Source: Uranotaenia lowii
Lineage: Eukaryota > Arthropoda > Insecta > Diptera > Culicidae
Direction of reading: 5' to 3'
NCBI RefSeq assembly: GCF_029784155.1
Contig: NC_073693.1
Span: 150,414,843 to 150,478,842 of the forward strand
DNA: 64,000 nucleotides
Part shown: one piece after another, positions 32,461-43,633 of the stretch
How the letters are laid out: every line of letters starts with the position of its first letter
How positions within the stretch are numbered: the first letter of the stretch is position 1
Notes under the pieces: model-generated
What the model was told of the DNA's origin: nothing
Seen by the model: only the letters and a program-made list of their open reading frames with translations
Database searches by the model: none
Position numbers and translations under genes: made by a program

Positions 32461-35400
32461 CTTTAATCCGAATTCTTAATCAGAATTCTAAATCTGAATT
32501 CTCAATCTGAATTCTGAATTTGAACTCTGAATTTGAATTCTAAATCTGTATTCTGAATCTGAATTCTGAATCTGAATTCTGAATCTGAATTCTGAATCTG
32601 AATTCTGAATCTGAATTCTGAATCTGAATTCTGAATCTGAATTCTGAATCTGAATTCTGAATCTGAATTCTGAATCTGAATTCTGAATCTGAATTCTGAA
32701 TCTGAATTCTGAATCTGAATTCTGAATCTGAATTCTGAATCTGAATTCTGAATCTGAATTCTGAATCTGAATTCTGAATCTGAATTCTGAATCTGAATTC
32801 TGAATCTGAATTCTGAATCTGAATTCTGAATCTGAATTCTGAATCTGAATTCTGAATCTGAATTCTGAATCTGAATTCTGAATCTGAATTCTGAATCTGA
32901 ATTCTGAATCTGAATTCTGAATCTGAATTCTGAATCTGAATTCTGAATCTGAATTCTGAATCTGAATTCTGAATCTGAATTCTGAATCTGAATTCTGAAT
33001 CTGAATTCTGAATCTGAATTCTGAATCTGAATTCTGAATCTGAATTCTGAATCTGAATTCTGAATCTGAATTCTGAATCTGAATTCTGAATCTGAATTCT
33101 GAATCTGAATTCTGAATCTGAATTCTGAATCTGAATTCTGAATCTGAATTCTGAATCTGAATTCTGAATCTGAATTCTGAATCTGAATTCTGAATCTGAA
33201 TTCTGAATCTGAATTCTGAATCTGAATTCTGAATCTGAATTCTGAATCTGAATTCTGAATCTGAATTCTGAATCTGAATTCTGAATCTGAATTCTGAATC
33301 TGAATTCTGAATCTGAATTCTGAATCTGAATTCTGAATCTGAATTCTGAATCTGAATTCTGAATCTGAATTCTGAATCTGAATTCTGAATCTGAATTCTG
33401 AATCTGAATTCTGAATCTGAATTCTGAATCTGAATTCTGAATCTGAATTCTGAATCTGAATTCTGAATCTGAATTCTGAATCTGAATTCTGAATCTGAAT
33501 TCTGAATCTGAATTCTGAATCTGAATTCTGAATCTGAATTCTGAATCTGAATTCTGAATCTGAATTCTGAATCTGAATTCTGAATCTGAATTCTGAATCT
33601 GAATTCTGAATCTGAATTCTGAATCTGAATTCTGAATCTGAATTCTGAATCTGAATTCTGAATCTGAATTCTGAATCTGAATTCTGAATCTGAATTCTGA
33701 ATCTGAATTCTGAATCTGAATTCTGAATCTGAATTCTGAATCTGAATTCTGAATCTGAATTCTGAATCTGAATTCTGAATCTGAATTCTGAATCTGAATT
33801 CTGAATCTGAATTCTGAATCTGAATTCTGAATCTGAATTCTGAATCTGAATTCTGAATCTGAATTCTGAATCTGAATTCTGAATCTGAATTCTGAATCTG
33901 AATTCTGAATCTGAATTCTGAATCTGAATTCTGAATCTGAATTCTGAATCTGAATTCTGAATCTGAATTCTGAATCTGAATTCTGAATCTGAATTCTGAA
34001 TCTGAATTCTGAATCTGAATTCTGAATCTGAATTCTGAATCTGAATTCTGAATCTGAATTCTGAATCTGAATTCTGAATCTGAATTCTGAATCTGAATTC
34101 TGAATCTGAATTCTGAATCTGAATTCTGAATCTGAATTCTGAATCTGAATTCTGAATCTGAATTCTGAATCTGAATTCTGAATCTGAATTCTGAATCTGA
34201 ATTCTGAATCTGAATTCTGAATCTGAATTCTGAATCTGAATTCTGAATCTGAATTCTGAATCTGAATTCTGAATCTGAATTCTGAATCTGAATTCTGAAT
34301 CTGAATTCTGAATCTGAATTCTGAATCTGAATTCTGAATCTGAATTCTGAATCTGAATTCTGAATCTGAATTCTGAATCTGAATTCTGAATCTAAATTCT
34401 GAATCTGAATTCTGAATCTGAATTCTGAATCTGAATTCTGAATCTAAATTCTGAATCTGAATTCTGAATCTGAATTCTGAATCTGAATTCTGAATCTGAA
34501 TTCTGAATCTGAATTCTGAATCTGAATTCTGAATCTGAATTCTGAATCTGAATTCTGAATCTGAATTCTGAATCTGAATTCTGAATCTGAATTCTGAATT
34601 CTGAATCTGAATTCTGAATCTGAATTCTGAATCTGAATTCTGAATCTGAATTCTGAATCTGAATTCTGAATCTGAATTCTGAATCTGAATTCTGAATCTG
34701 AATTCTGAATCTGAATTCTGAATCTGAATTCTGAATCTGAATTCTGAATCTGAATTCTGAATCTGAATTCTGAATCTGAATTCTGAATCTGAATTCTGAA
34801 TCTGAATTCTGAATCTGAATTCTGAATCTGAATTCTGAATCTGAATTCTGAATCTGAATTCTGAATCTGAATTCTGAATCTGAATTCTGAATCTGAATTC
34901 TGAATCTGAATTCTGAATCTGAATTCTGAATCTGAATTCTGAATCTGAATTCTGAATCTGAATTCTGAATCTGAATTCTGAATCTGAATTCTGAATCTGA
35001 ATTCTGAATCTGAATTCTGAATCTGAATTCTGAATCTGAATTCTGAATCTGAATTCTGAATCTGAATTCTGAATCTGAATTCTGAATCTGAATTCTGAAT
35101 CTGAATTCTGAATCTGAATTCTGAATCTGAATTCTGAATCTGAATTCTGAATCTGAATTCTGAATCTGAATTCTGTATCTGAATTCTGAATCTGAATTCT
35201 GAATCTGAATTCTGAATCTGAATTCTGAATCTGAATTCTGAATCTGAATTCTGAATCTGAATTCTGAATCTGAATTCTGAATCTGAATTCTGAATCTGAA
35301 TTCTGAATCTGAATTCTGAATCTGAATTCTGAATCTGAATTCTGAATCTGAATTCTGAATCTGAATTCTGAATCTGAATTCTGAATCTGAATTCTGAATC

Positions 35401-36401
35401 TGAATTCTGAATCTGAATTCTGAATCTGAATTCTGAATCTGAATTCTGAATCTGAATTCTGAATCTGAATTCTGAATCTGAATTCTGAATCTGAATTCTG
35501 AATCTGAATTCTGAATCTGAATTCTGAATCTGAATTCTGAATCTGAATTCTGAATCTGAATTCTGAATCTGAATTCTGAATCTGAATTCTGAATCTGAAT
35601 TCTGAATCTGAATTCTGAATCTGAATTCTGAATCTGAATTCTGAATCTGAATTCTGAATCTGAATTCTGAATCTGAATTCTGAATCTGAATTCTGAATCT
35701 GAATTCTGAATCTGAATTCTGAATCTGAATTCTGAATCTGAATTCTGAATCTGAATTCTGAATCTGAATTCTGAATCTGAATTCTGAATCTGAATTCTGA
35801 ATCTGAATTCTGAATCTGAATTCTGAATCTGAATTCTGAATCTGAATTCTGAATCTGAATTCTGAATCTGAATTCTGAATCTGAATTCTGAATCTGAATT
35901 CTGAATCTGAATTCTGAATCTGAATTCTGAATCTGAATTCTGAATCTGAATTCTGAATCTGAATTCTGAATCTGAATTCTGAATCTGAATTCTGAATCTG
36001 AATTCTGAATCTGAATTCTGAATCTAAATTCTGAATCTGAATTCTGAATCTGAATTCTGAATCTGAATTCTGAATCTGAATTCTGAATCTGAATTCTGAA
36101 TCTGAATTCTGAATCTGAATTCTGAATCTGAATTCTGAATCTGAATTCTGAATTCTGAATCTGAATTCTGAATCTGAATTCTGAATCTGAATTCTGAATC
36201 TGAATTCTGAATCTGAATTCTGAATCTGAATTCTGTATCTGAATTCTGAATCTGAATTCTGAACCTGAATTCTGAATCTGAATTCTGAATCTGAATTCTG
36301 AATCTGAATTCTGAATCTGAATTCTGAATCTGAATTCTGAATCTGAATTCTGAATCTGAATTCTGAATCTGAATTCTGAATCTGAATTCTGAATCTGAAT
36401 C
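32461..36401. repeat. 13-bp satellite array, block 1 (~300 copies)
   Basis: The unit CTGAATCTGAATT is repeated head to tail with almost no variation from about 32540 to 36400, roughly 297 copies. The left edge (32461-32540) is degenerate and grades into the homogeneous core. Rare variants include CTAAAT (near 34392, 34443, 36024), CTGTAT (near 35176 and 36234), CTGAAC (near 36262) and a 7-base loss (near 34597 and 36148). Every unit contains GAATTC. The minus strand of the unit has no stop in any phase, and 13 is not a multiple of 3, so a 1,328-codon minus-strand frame with a 13-residue repeat arises by itself; it is not a gene. Confidence 0.98.
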
Positions 36402-36852
36402 TCATTTTGATTGTTTTGCATCACGCGGTTTTCAACATTGAAATTTCTTTCATCCAAAATTTTTTTTATGATTTCGGATTTTACAACTTTTAGTAGTATG
36501 GTTTTACCCCTAAAAGTATGCAGCAAACTTAATTTCAGAAAAAATGTGAAAAAAGGTTTTCACAAAACAAAATCGTGTTTTCATGCGTAATGATCTTTAA
36601 GTCATCGCAAATTTATCAAAAACTGTGAAAATTGGTATTCTTGGAGAAACAATTCCAGAATTGAAAATTGATAAAGTGAGGAGAAATTTTACGGATGATG
36701 AAAAGAGCGAAAGAACATTTTTGCAAGGAAAATTTATTAACGTACCCCATACTTTACCTCGCAACAACCAGCTTCATCAATTTTTAATTCTGATATTCTT
36801 TCTCCATGAATCTAAATTTTTCACCGATATGCCGAAAATAAATTTACATAAA
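36402..36852. other. Unique spacer between satellite blocks
   Basis: About 450 bases of ordinary AT-rich sequence interrupt the satellite without changing its orientation. No TIR or target duplication was obvious. The plus-strand frame of 77 codons here has no recognisable feature. Confidence 0.6.
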
Positions 36853-37450
36853 TTCTGAATCTGAATTCTGAATCTGAATTCTGAATCTGAATTCTGAATC
36901 TGAATTCTGAATCTGAATTCTGAATCTGAATTCTGAATCTGAATTCTGAATCTGAATTCTGAATCTGAATTCTGAATCTGAATTCTGAATCTGAATTCTG
37001 AATCTGAATTCTGAATCTGAATTCTGAATCTGAATTCTGAATCTGAATTCTGAATCTGAATTCTGAATCTGAATTCTGAATCTGAATTCTGAATCTGAAT
37101 TCTGAATCTGAATTCTGAATCTGAATTCTGAATCTGAATTCTGAATCTGAATTCTGAATCTGAATTCTGAATCTGAATTCTGAATCTGAATTCTGAATCT
37201 GAATTCTGAATCTGAATTCTGAATCTGAATTCTGAATCTGAATTCTGAATCTGAATTCTGAATCTGAATTCTGAATCTGAATTCTGAATCTGAATTCTGA
37301 ATCTGAATTCTTAATCTGAATTCTGAATATGAATTCTGAATCTAAATTCTGAATCTGAATATGAGTTCTGAATCTGAATTTTGAATTCTGAATCCTGAAT
37401 TCTGATTCCTAAACCTGTATCCTGAATTTGAAAACTGAATCTGAATTCTG
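36853..37450. repeat. 13-bp satellite array, block 2
   Basis: The same CTGAATCTGAATT unit in the same orientation, about 35 homogeneous copies to about 37305, then a degenerate right edge to about 37450. The homogeneous centre and eroded edges are the expected pattern for unequal exchange in a satellite. Confidence 0.97.
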
Positions 37451-37622
37451 CATCTGAAATTGAATCTAAATTATGTATGAGTATGTAGAAATGAAAAAAA
37501 AAAACATAAATTCATTCTTCAACGCGGGTAAAAAAAACGAGGGTCATAAGATCTTCATATAAATTCCCCCCCAACGCAGTTTTCTGTACGGCTCTGCATT
37601 TTGTTGACACCCGGCATGGCTA

Positions 37623-37660
37623 TAGACACTATAATTTCATATATGAAATTATAGTGTCTA
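37623..37660. repeat. Perfect 38-bp palindrome
   Basis: TAGACACTATAATTTCATA is followed at once by its exact reverse complement, with no loop. GGCATGGC occurs on both sides, at 37614-37621 and 37664-37671, which resembles an 8-base target duplication offset by one to three bases. It may be a minimal remnant of a TIR element. Confidence 0.9.
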
Positions 37661-37840
37661 ATAGGCATGGCGGACTCTGAAGGAAACGCCCATCCGCCAT
37701 TTGCTGCATTGAAAAGCAAGAAGTGTAAGATATAAACACTGTTGCCGTATTTGCCCCAGCAGACTGAGAAACTGCCCAGACCACGGTGCGTCTTAGTAAT
37801 GCCTTTTACCTATTTGAGTTTGAGCCGCTCTTTATCAAGC

Positions 37841-37914
37841 GTGCCGATGGTTTATTGGATAGCGCTTGCAACTTTGGATCTGAAGGGTTTCGGTTCAATT
37901 CTCGAGTCAGTAAA
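37841..37914 (+). repeat. tRNA-like module (SINE-type)
   Basis: TGGTTTATTGG (37848-37858) and GGTTCAATTCT (37892-37902) are A- and B-box-like at tRNA spacing, with CTTTGGATC in the anticodon region. The acceptor ends do not pair well. Likely a SINE head. Confidence 0.4.
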
Positions 37915-37929
37915 TTTTAATTTTTTATT

Positions 37930-40020
37930 TTGATTATCTCTAATTTATAAATGATTGCTGGTGCTGCTGCTTCGAGGCGCCACTAGCAACTTTTTTTTAT
38001 GCCATAATAAGTATGATATGTATTTCGTAAAGAAAACGGTTTCAACTATTTTGTTTTTTTCCCGTTTTTGAAAGGGTTGTGTAGGAAAAAAAATGCATTC
38101 TTTTGAGACTAAAATCATTTTAATTGCGCAGCCCAGTTTCGCAAAAACGTTCTTGACATTTTTAAAATGGCACATACAAATCCACGGACATCAACAGAAC
38201 TCGTCGAGCTGAGTCGATAGGTACCTATAAAGGTATGCCTAAGACCCATAATTAATGATCTCCCCAATCGACCGATAACCAAACCTTTCTGTTAGAAAGG
38301 CAAAAAGTTGATGGAGCAGAGTAACACCGTCCAAGACGAAGACGTTCAGATTGATGTGATGAATGATGAAGAAATTGGGAAAAGTGTTTTGAATCAATTC
38401 TATGATAGCGATGATACATTTTCTAAAAAAATGATTTCTTCCCCAATCGATATGATATAATAGACTGAGTCAATTTGGGATAATTTTTGAATTTCTTAAA
38501 TCCTGGGATCTAAAAAGCTTCGCTCATCCATAATTTTTTGCAGTATTTTTAAATAACGTTTACATGAGTTAATTTAAACTTTTTTGTTTGTATGGGAAAA
38601 TTTAATGTTTTGTACTGTAAAATCAACATCATTATTGTTACTTCTGTGGAACCGAGCTTGCTGGAATCTTTGTTTGTACAATCGCAGTGCAGCGAAAAAA
38701 CCTCTGGCAAAATGACCCTGAGCAGATGTCCAGAAGCAGGTGAGTCGGATTGAACATATGATTCTGGAGCTTACTCCAGGGATCAATCTGGTTGCATAAC
38801 ATCGTCTTCTAGGGCAGTGCTTTAAGAGAGAAATCAACCTGAGTAATTTATTCGGAATATTTTCCACTAATGGACAATGGAGCTCGAAATCTGGCTCAAG
38901 TGACATTTTTCTTGCTTTCGAATGATGAGTCGATTAGATTAGATTTTTGGATGCTTCGGAAGTCGGTGCATCGGATATCGGCTTCTTAACAGAAACTGCT
39001 GAAATAAATCTTCCCATAGCAATAAAAGTGCAATTTCGAAGTTCCCAACGGTTGAACTCGTTACGGGACCGATGATGATCATGTGAAATATGTGCCTCTC
39101 CTATTGAGTGTAGTGGTGTTAAATAACGACGATGAGAAGTTATAAAACTACAACCATCACTCATTAATAACATAAGGTTTTATTTTTGTGGAAAACTTCA
39201 CAGAATTCTTTACAAATATCTTGTAAGCAGAAAAAAATATTTAAATTTTTGCAACTTATAGGTGATGTCTGTGCTTTGAACCATCCCAGATGTGTTCAAA
39301 TTTCAATTTCGGCAACCAGCGACTTAAGTTGCTCACATGACAGAATGCCAGCTCGCTTAGATATTTTTTTTTAATAATTTAAATACCAAAATCTTGAGTA
39401 CCGACGTCCTCAAAATAAAATAAGCCCAACAAGCGACTAAATGTTTTGAAAAAGGGTAATGGTCTACAAAGTTTTTTGAACTATTCATCTGACCAATTTT
39501 TATGGTGTACAAAAATAAAGAGCCAGCTCCTTTGGGCTGGCTCAGCGTCTCATGCTTCAGGCAAGGCACACGGTTTCGATGTCGAGGTCAACTCCTTTGC
39601 TTGCAACTGCATGCCGATGTCCAATGAGGAGGATGCTACTTATTTGTATTCTTGTCATTACTAATAGTGGCATATCATCACATGCATAATGTATTAACGT
39701 TAAGTAATTTCGGATCAGGTAGGATAAAGCTCTGAGCGTGGTTCATCAGTTTCGCAGCAATTGGTTGCAGGTGTCAACGAACTAATTATTTGCATTGCCT
39801 CCGACAGCTTACGGAGCCGTCTAATTTGAACTTATTTAGCATCTTAGGTTTCTTCTGTTCTTTTTTGCTATCTTCATGAGATTATCTACAAAGCTATCTG
39901 AAGTTTATCTTTTAAAAGCTTGTTTTTTTTTCATACTGATATATTTATATGATACAGTGTTATTCAAACATTACCACCTTCTCTATCAATAACAATCAAT
40001 GAACCAAATTTTTGACAAAC
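37930..40020. other. Mixed non-coding DNA with one short acidic frame
   Basis: A 49-codon plus-strand frame at 38311-38460 is acidic (it starts MEQSNTVQDEDVQ), but has no recognised domain and could be chance. The rest contains no clear repeat pair or gene. Confidence 0.35.
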
Positions 40021-40024
40021 AATG

Positions 40025-40070
40025 TTGACCTTTTTTTTTTTCTTTTTGTGTCTTTCCTTTCAGGTAAGTT
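40025..40070 (+). promoter_or_regulatory. Putative recursive-splice (ratchet) site 2
   Basis: A 30-base pyrimidine-rich tract (40031-40060) leads into CAG|GTAAGT, with AG at 40062-40063 and GT at 40064-40065. This is the ideal fusion of a 3' splice site and a consensus 5' splice site. TTGAC near 40025 may be the branch point. The following 500 bases are less AT-rich than the background and carry no repeat. Together with the site at 8244 on the same strand it suggests that the window lies in a very long plus-strand intron. Confidence 0.55.
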
Positions 40071-40680
40071 TCAACAATCCATCGACAGCTAGTTCGTGAA
40101 TGTGTTCAGTAAGTTTGGCAGCGCACTTTTTGAAGTTCACGTTCGTTAAACTGCCGCATTTTTTTCGCTGCTTCTCGAAATGCCATACCAGACGCGTCTA
40201 TGTCAAGTTCATTATCAACCCATCTGTCAGTCTTCCCTAGATAGATTGATTGGGCTCATCCAAAGACGCGCGATAGTGGCGCGCGAATAGAGCTTACCTA
40301 CTAGAGAAGGAACCTGTTTCATTTTCGCCGAAACAAATCAACAGCGTAAGGTACATTGTCTAAGTGCATTTAACTACTAGCTTGTCGCCTGGTGGACGCC
40401 ATTCGGAATCAGTGAACAGAATCGAGAGAAGATGCTATCCGTTCCGTAAAAGGTTGATTGCAAGGGGGAATACCTCTAACTAGTGGCCGATCTACCGATT
40501 GTTCGATTTTCGAGCTCTGTTACAAGGACGACTGGTACGCAAAGGACATTTCTCGCACTTTTGTCGAATGTTTATTGGTGAGATAACTAATGTTTTTTTG
40601 CTGGCTTACCATATGGACTAGTCAGAATGAACCTTGATAATTTAAATTAAAAGAAAAATGTGAAAACTGTTTTTCATCGC
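40071..40680. other. Complex non-repetitive block after ratchet site 2
   Basis: The sequence to about 40560 is less AT-rich, with words such as TAGATTGATTGGGC and GCGCGCGA, and has no recognisable coding frame. It could be conserved non-coding DNA. Confidence 0.3.
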
Positions 40681-41228
40681 ATTGCTATTAGAGTGTCCGT
40701 CAAACACTTTCGGGAATTCCCGAACATAATAAATCGAGCTAAATTTTTGAAAAAAATTACTATCTAAATTGGAAAAATGGGTCATAGTCAGTTAGAAAAA
40801 TTATTGTCCTATCTTGGTAAATGGCGGTTTTTTTGTTCTAAAGATTGTTCAAACATGGACATCAACAATACAAAATAGATTATTAAAGGGTTTTTAAGAA
40901 AACCTTGCGTTACAAGAAAAAACAACGAATATGCGAAACCAAACAATATCAATAAATAAACACCACAAGAATATCATTTAATCATTTAGAACTTTTGTTT
41001 TGCACACTATGAACAGTAGAAAAATCATTGGCAGAGAAATGACACTATTTGAAACAAAAGTGGAGCAGTGTAGTTGTTTGAAATTTACTATATTTGATCA
41101 ATAACCTGAAGTCTAGCGAAACAACTTCTATCGTTAGTAAAAAATCTTTCTCAATTTTATCCAATTTTTGCAACAAGAAACAGTCAATTATGTTGGTTAA
41201 AGTACTACAGAGCCCGTTCGATGTTGGC

Positions 41229-41476
41229 TGTCGAATCCGCCAGTTCCATTTAGATTCTAAATATTTTGCACTTAAACGAAAGCATCCGTATATTGCAATA
41301 GTCGTAGAACAACTGAATGTCTGCTCTGCTCCTGTTCGCGCATTTAGAATTTTTTCTTGCTCACTCTCAATGTACACGATGAAACGCGAAACCCAATAAC
41401 GCGTTATTTTATGACCACTTTTAACATTCTTATTATCTTTACGTACCCTTTTTATTCATTTCATCTATCCTCTACA
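41229..41476 (-). repeat. 3' LTR of the non-coding LTR element
   Basis: It matches 43634-43881 at an offset of 2,405. In element sense it starts TGTAGAGGATAG and ends ATTCGACA. The two bases after it (TT at 41477-41478) also match by chance, because they begin both the purine tract complement and the TTGGC duplication. Confidence 0.9.
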
Positions 41477-41500
41477 TTCATCTCCTCCTCTACTCTCAAT
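41477..41500 (-). promoter_or_regulatory. Polypurine tract
   Basis: In element sense, GAGTAGAGGAGGAGATGAA lies immediately upstream of the 3' LTR, where a plus-strand primer is expected. This fixes the orientation of the element. Confidence 0.7.
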
Positions 41501-43053
41501 CTTACTTAAGATTACGAATTGATATATAATTAAATCAAATTTCATGATAATTCCATGTCTTAAAACTTGTAAAAGTAAATCACTAATTGAATTAAAGAAA
41601 AATCATCAAATTTATCAATTTTAATAAATTGAACCGACTGTCAAAAGAACATAAAAGAAAAAAATGCAGAGGAATATTCTTTAAATACTCTCTTCAGAGA
41701 CTCTATTTTTCTTCTTTGGAGGTGTTTCTCACCTTTATTTCTCTTTCTGCCCGATTTCCAACGATTCAATAGTTTTTTTTTCAACTTTGATTCTTCTTTC
41801 ATAAACATTTGTCAAAAACGTTTAAAATTTCAACCAACTGCTGATCCAGTTTTTGTTTTGAAATTCTTTTGGCGCATAGCAATTTTTCGATTTATTTTTT
41901 TTTATTTCTTTTTTTCTTCATTGCAACTTGATACCCATTTGGCAAGTTTTTTTTTGTTAGTTTTACACTTTGTTTATTTTTAAGTTTATATTTTTTTTCT
42001 GTCAAGTTCTTGCTTTCCAAAACTTCATAACTATTTCATCTCAATCATTTTGCCAATCAAATTTAGATTGAAACCCTGCTACTTTACGCCTATATCATTT
42101 ATTCTTTTTTATCACCTTTTATTTTAAAATCATAATCTTATTTTATACCTCGATTTTTAAGTCATATAGCTACTATTTTAATCATTCACCTTTTTTAATA
42201 TCAAATTTCTCTTACAAAATATCCTGACTTTTCTCACGTCAGTGTTTTCAATATTTTAAACAGTTTCCCATATTTTATTTCCTAACTTTATTTTTAGCAA
42301 TGAATTTTTTAATTTTGCCAAAATCTTATTGTTTGATTATTCTATCATCTTTTAATTTCAAAATTATTTTTTTTTAGAAAGTTTTGATTGATTTTTTACT
42401 GAATGTAGTATATTTTAATCACTCTACATAATTTTCATATTTCCATTATCTATTTTGTTTATGCAAGGTTCTAGCCTCCATAACCTCATAGTTAATCCAG
42501 TTAATCCATCCAATCATCGACTTTTTTGCAATTTATTAAAAAAACTCACTTATTTTTTTTAAACAAAATTGGCTATAACTGAATTATTTAATAATTTTAC
42601 TACCTTTCATTTTCAGAATAATCTATGTTTTATTTTTATTTCCAAGCTTAATTTTTAAGTGAAAGCATCTAGTTTCCAAGTTTTATTTTTTTTAATCTCT
42701 TGTTCATACTTCCTACTTTTTCGTTAAATTCTCATTTATGAAAACGGGTTCCATCTTTTTCTCCGTTTTCTTGAGATAATATATTTGTTTTTAGCAAATT
42801 TTTTAGCATTGCATAACTATAAACCTTTTCCATGTTAATCATTTACCATTTTTATTGAGATTTGTTTTTTTAAACCCACTACTTTTCTAAAGTATATCAC
42901 AACACCATTTTTTTTTTAAATTATCAACTTTTTAAGTTTTCTTGCGAAGTTTTTTCTTTCCAAAGCTCGACTACAAATTTAAAGTTATTCTGTATCAATA
43001 GTTCACCTTATTTTTATTTTTTTTTTCAATCTCAGATTTTTTTAAAACTGCAA

Positions 43054-43498
43054 GCTCTGCCCTTGCGTCAGAACCTCACCTTATTCAAATTTAGTTTGGT
43101 TTCCATCTAAATATAGCGTTTTGGAACTCTGCCCTTGCGTCAGAGCCTTAATCTCAATATTTCTCATCACATAACTCTGCTCTTGCGTCAGAACCAGGTG
43201 TTTTTAGAGCTCTGCCCTTGCGTCAGTGCTCTGCCCTGGTATTCGAGCTCTGCCCTTGCGTCAGAGCTTCAATTTTTCTCAATTTTTTTTTTGTTTCCAA
43301 TCCCTAGCTTATTTTTCAAAATTTTCCATCCCATAACTCTGCCCTTGCGTCAGAATCAGGTGTTTTTAGAGCTCTGCCCTGGCGTCAGTACTCTGTCGTG
43401 GTATTCGAGCTCTGCCCTTGCGTCAGAGCTCCATCATTCCAGCCGGCCATTTATTAAAATTCTCACTTTTGATCAGAGCTTTGCCCCTGCGTCAGAGC
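43054..43498 (-). repeat. Cluster of 21-bp hairpin motifs in the LTR element
   Basis: The plus-strand motif GCTCTGCCCTTGCGTCAGAG(C) has complementary ends (GCTCTG/CAGAGC). Copies lie at 43054-43074, 43126-43146, 43174-43194, 43209-43229, 43247-43267, 43336-43356, 43371-43391, 43409-43429 and 43478-43498, with two variants at 43228-43248 and 43390-43410. A three-motif block at about 43196-43267 is repeated at about 43358-43429. All copies are in the same orientation, irregularly spaced, and separated by T-rich sequence. In element sense they fall about 120-580 bases downstream of the primer-binding site, in the leader position where packaging and dimerisation signals of retroelements lie. A function is inference. 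Confidence 0.9.
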
Positions 43499-43600
43499 TC
43501 TGCCATATCAAAACTCACATTTACTCCTGTTCACTTCACTTTAATTTCTCCCAAATAAAGCACCGAAGTTAATTTCCTTTGTCTTTTATAATATTATTAA

Positions 43601-43610
43601 CTTACCTGGC
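43601..43610 (-). promoter_or_regulatory. Candidate splice donor in the LTR element leader
   Basis: In element sense CCAG|GTAAG follows about 12 bases after the primer-binding site, preceded by a pyrimidine-rich CTCCCTCCG. A leader splice donor in this place is usual in retroelements that splice, but no acceptor was identified. Confidence 0.35.
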
Positions 43611-43618
43611 GGAGGGAG

Positions 43619-43632
43619 TCTCAACTGCGCCA
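43619..43632 (-). promoter_or_regulatory. Primer-binding site, tRNA-Ser-like
   Basis: One base after the right-hand LTR, in element sense, is TGGCGCAGTTGAGA. TGG followed by a tRNA acceptor complement is the standard primer-binding layout, and TGGCGCAG resembles the tRNA-Ser primer site described for the insect Ty3/gypsy elements 17.6 and 297. The tRNA identity is tentative. Confidence 0.6.
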
Positions 43633-43633
43633 T

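Noticed and set aside
32540..36526. Minus-strand open frame of 1,328 codons with a 13-residue repeat
   Set aside because: It is an automatic result of a 13-base stop-free satellite unit; all three minus frames are open across the array and only the first 40-odd codons are non-repetitive. There is no domain and no gene context.
38311..38460. Short acidic plus-strand frame of 49 codons
   Set aside because: No similarity recognised, no splice or promoter context, and its length is within chance expectation.
41094..41399. Overlapping plus- and minus-strand frames of about 100 codons
   Set aside because: They run from the outer TIR element into the LTR and would be interrupted in the ancestral state; they are incidental.
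43054..43498. CRISPR-like spaced palindromic repeats
   Set aside because: Spacing is irregular, spacers are T-rich and partly repeated, the array is within an LTR retrotransposon, and the genome is eukaryotic.
43135..43572. Plus-strand frame of 145 codons with repeated peptides
   Set aside because: The peptide repeats mirror the 21-base hairpin motifs of the LTR element, on the strand opposite to the element's own sense. No coding evidence.
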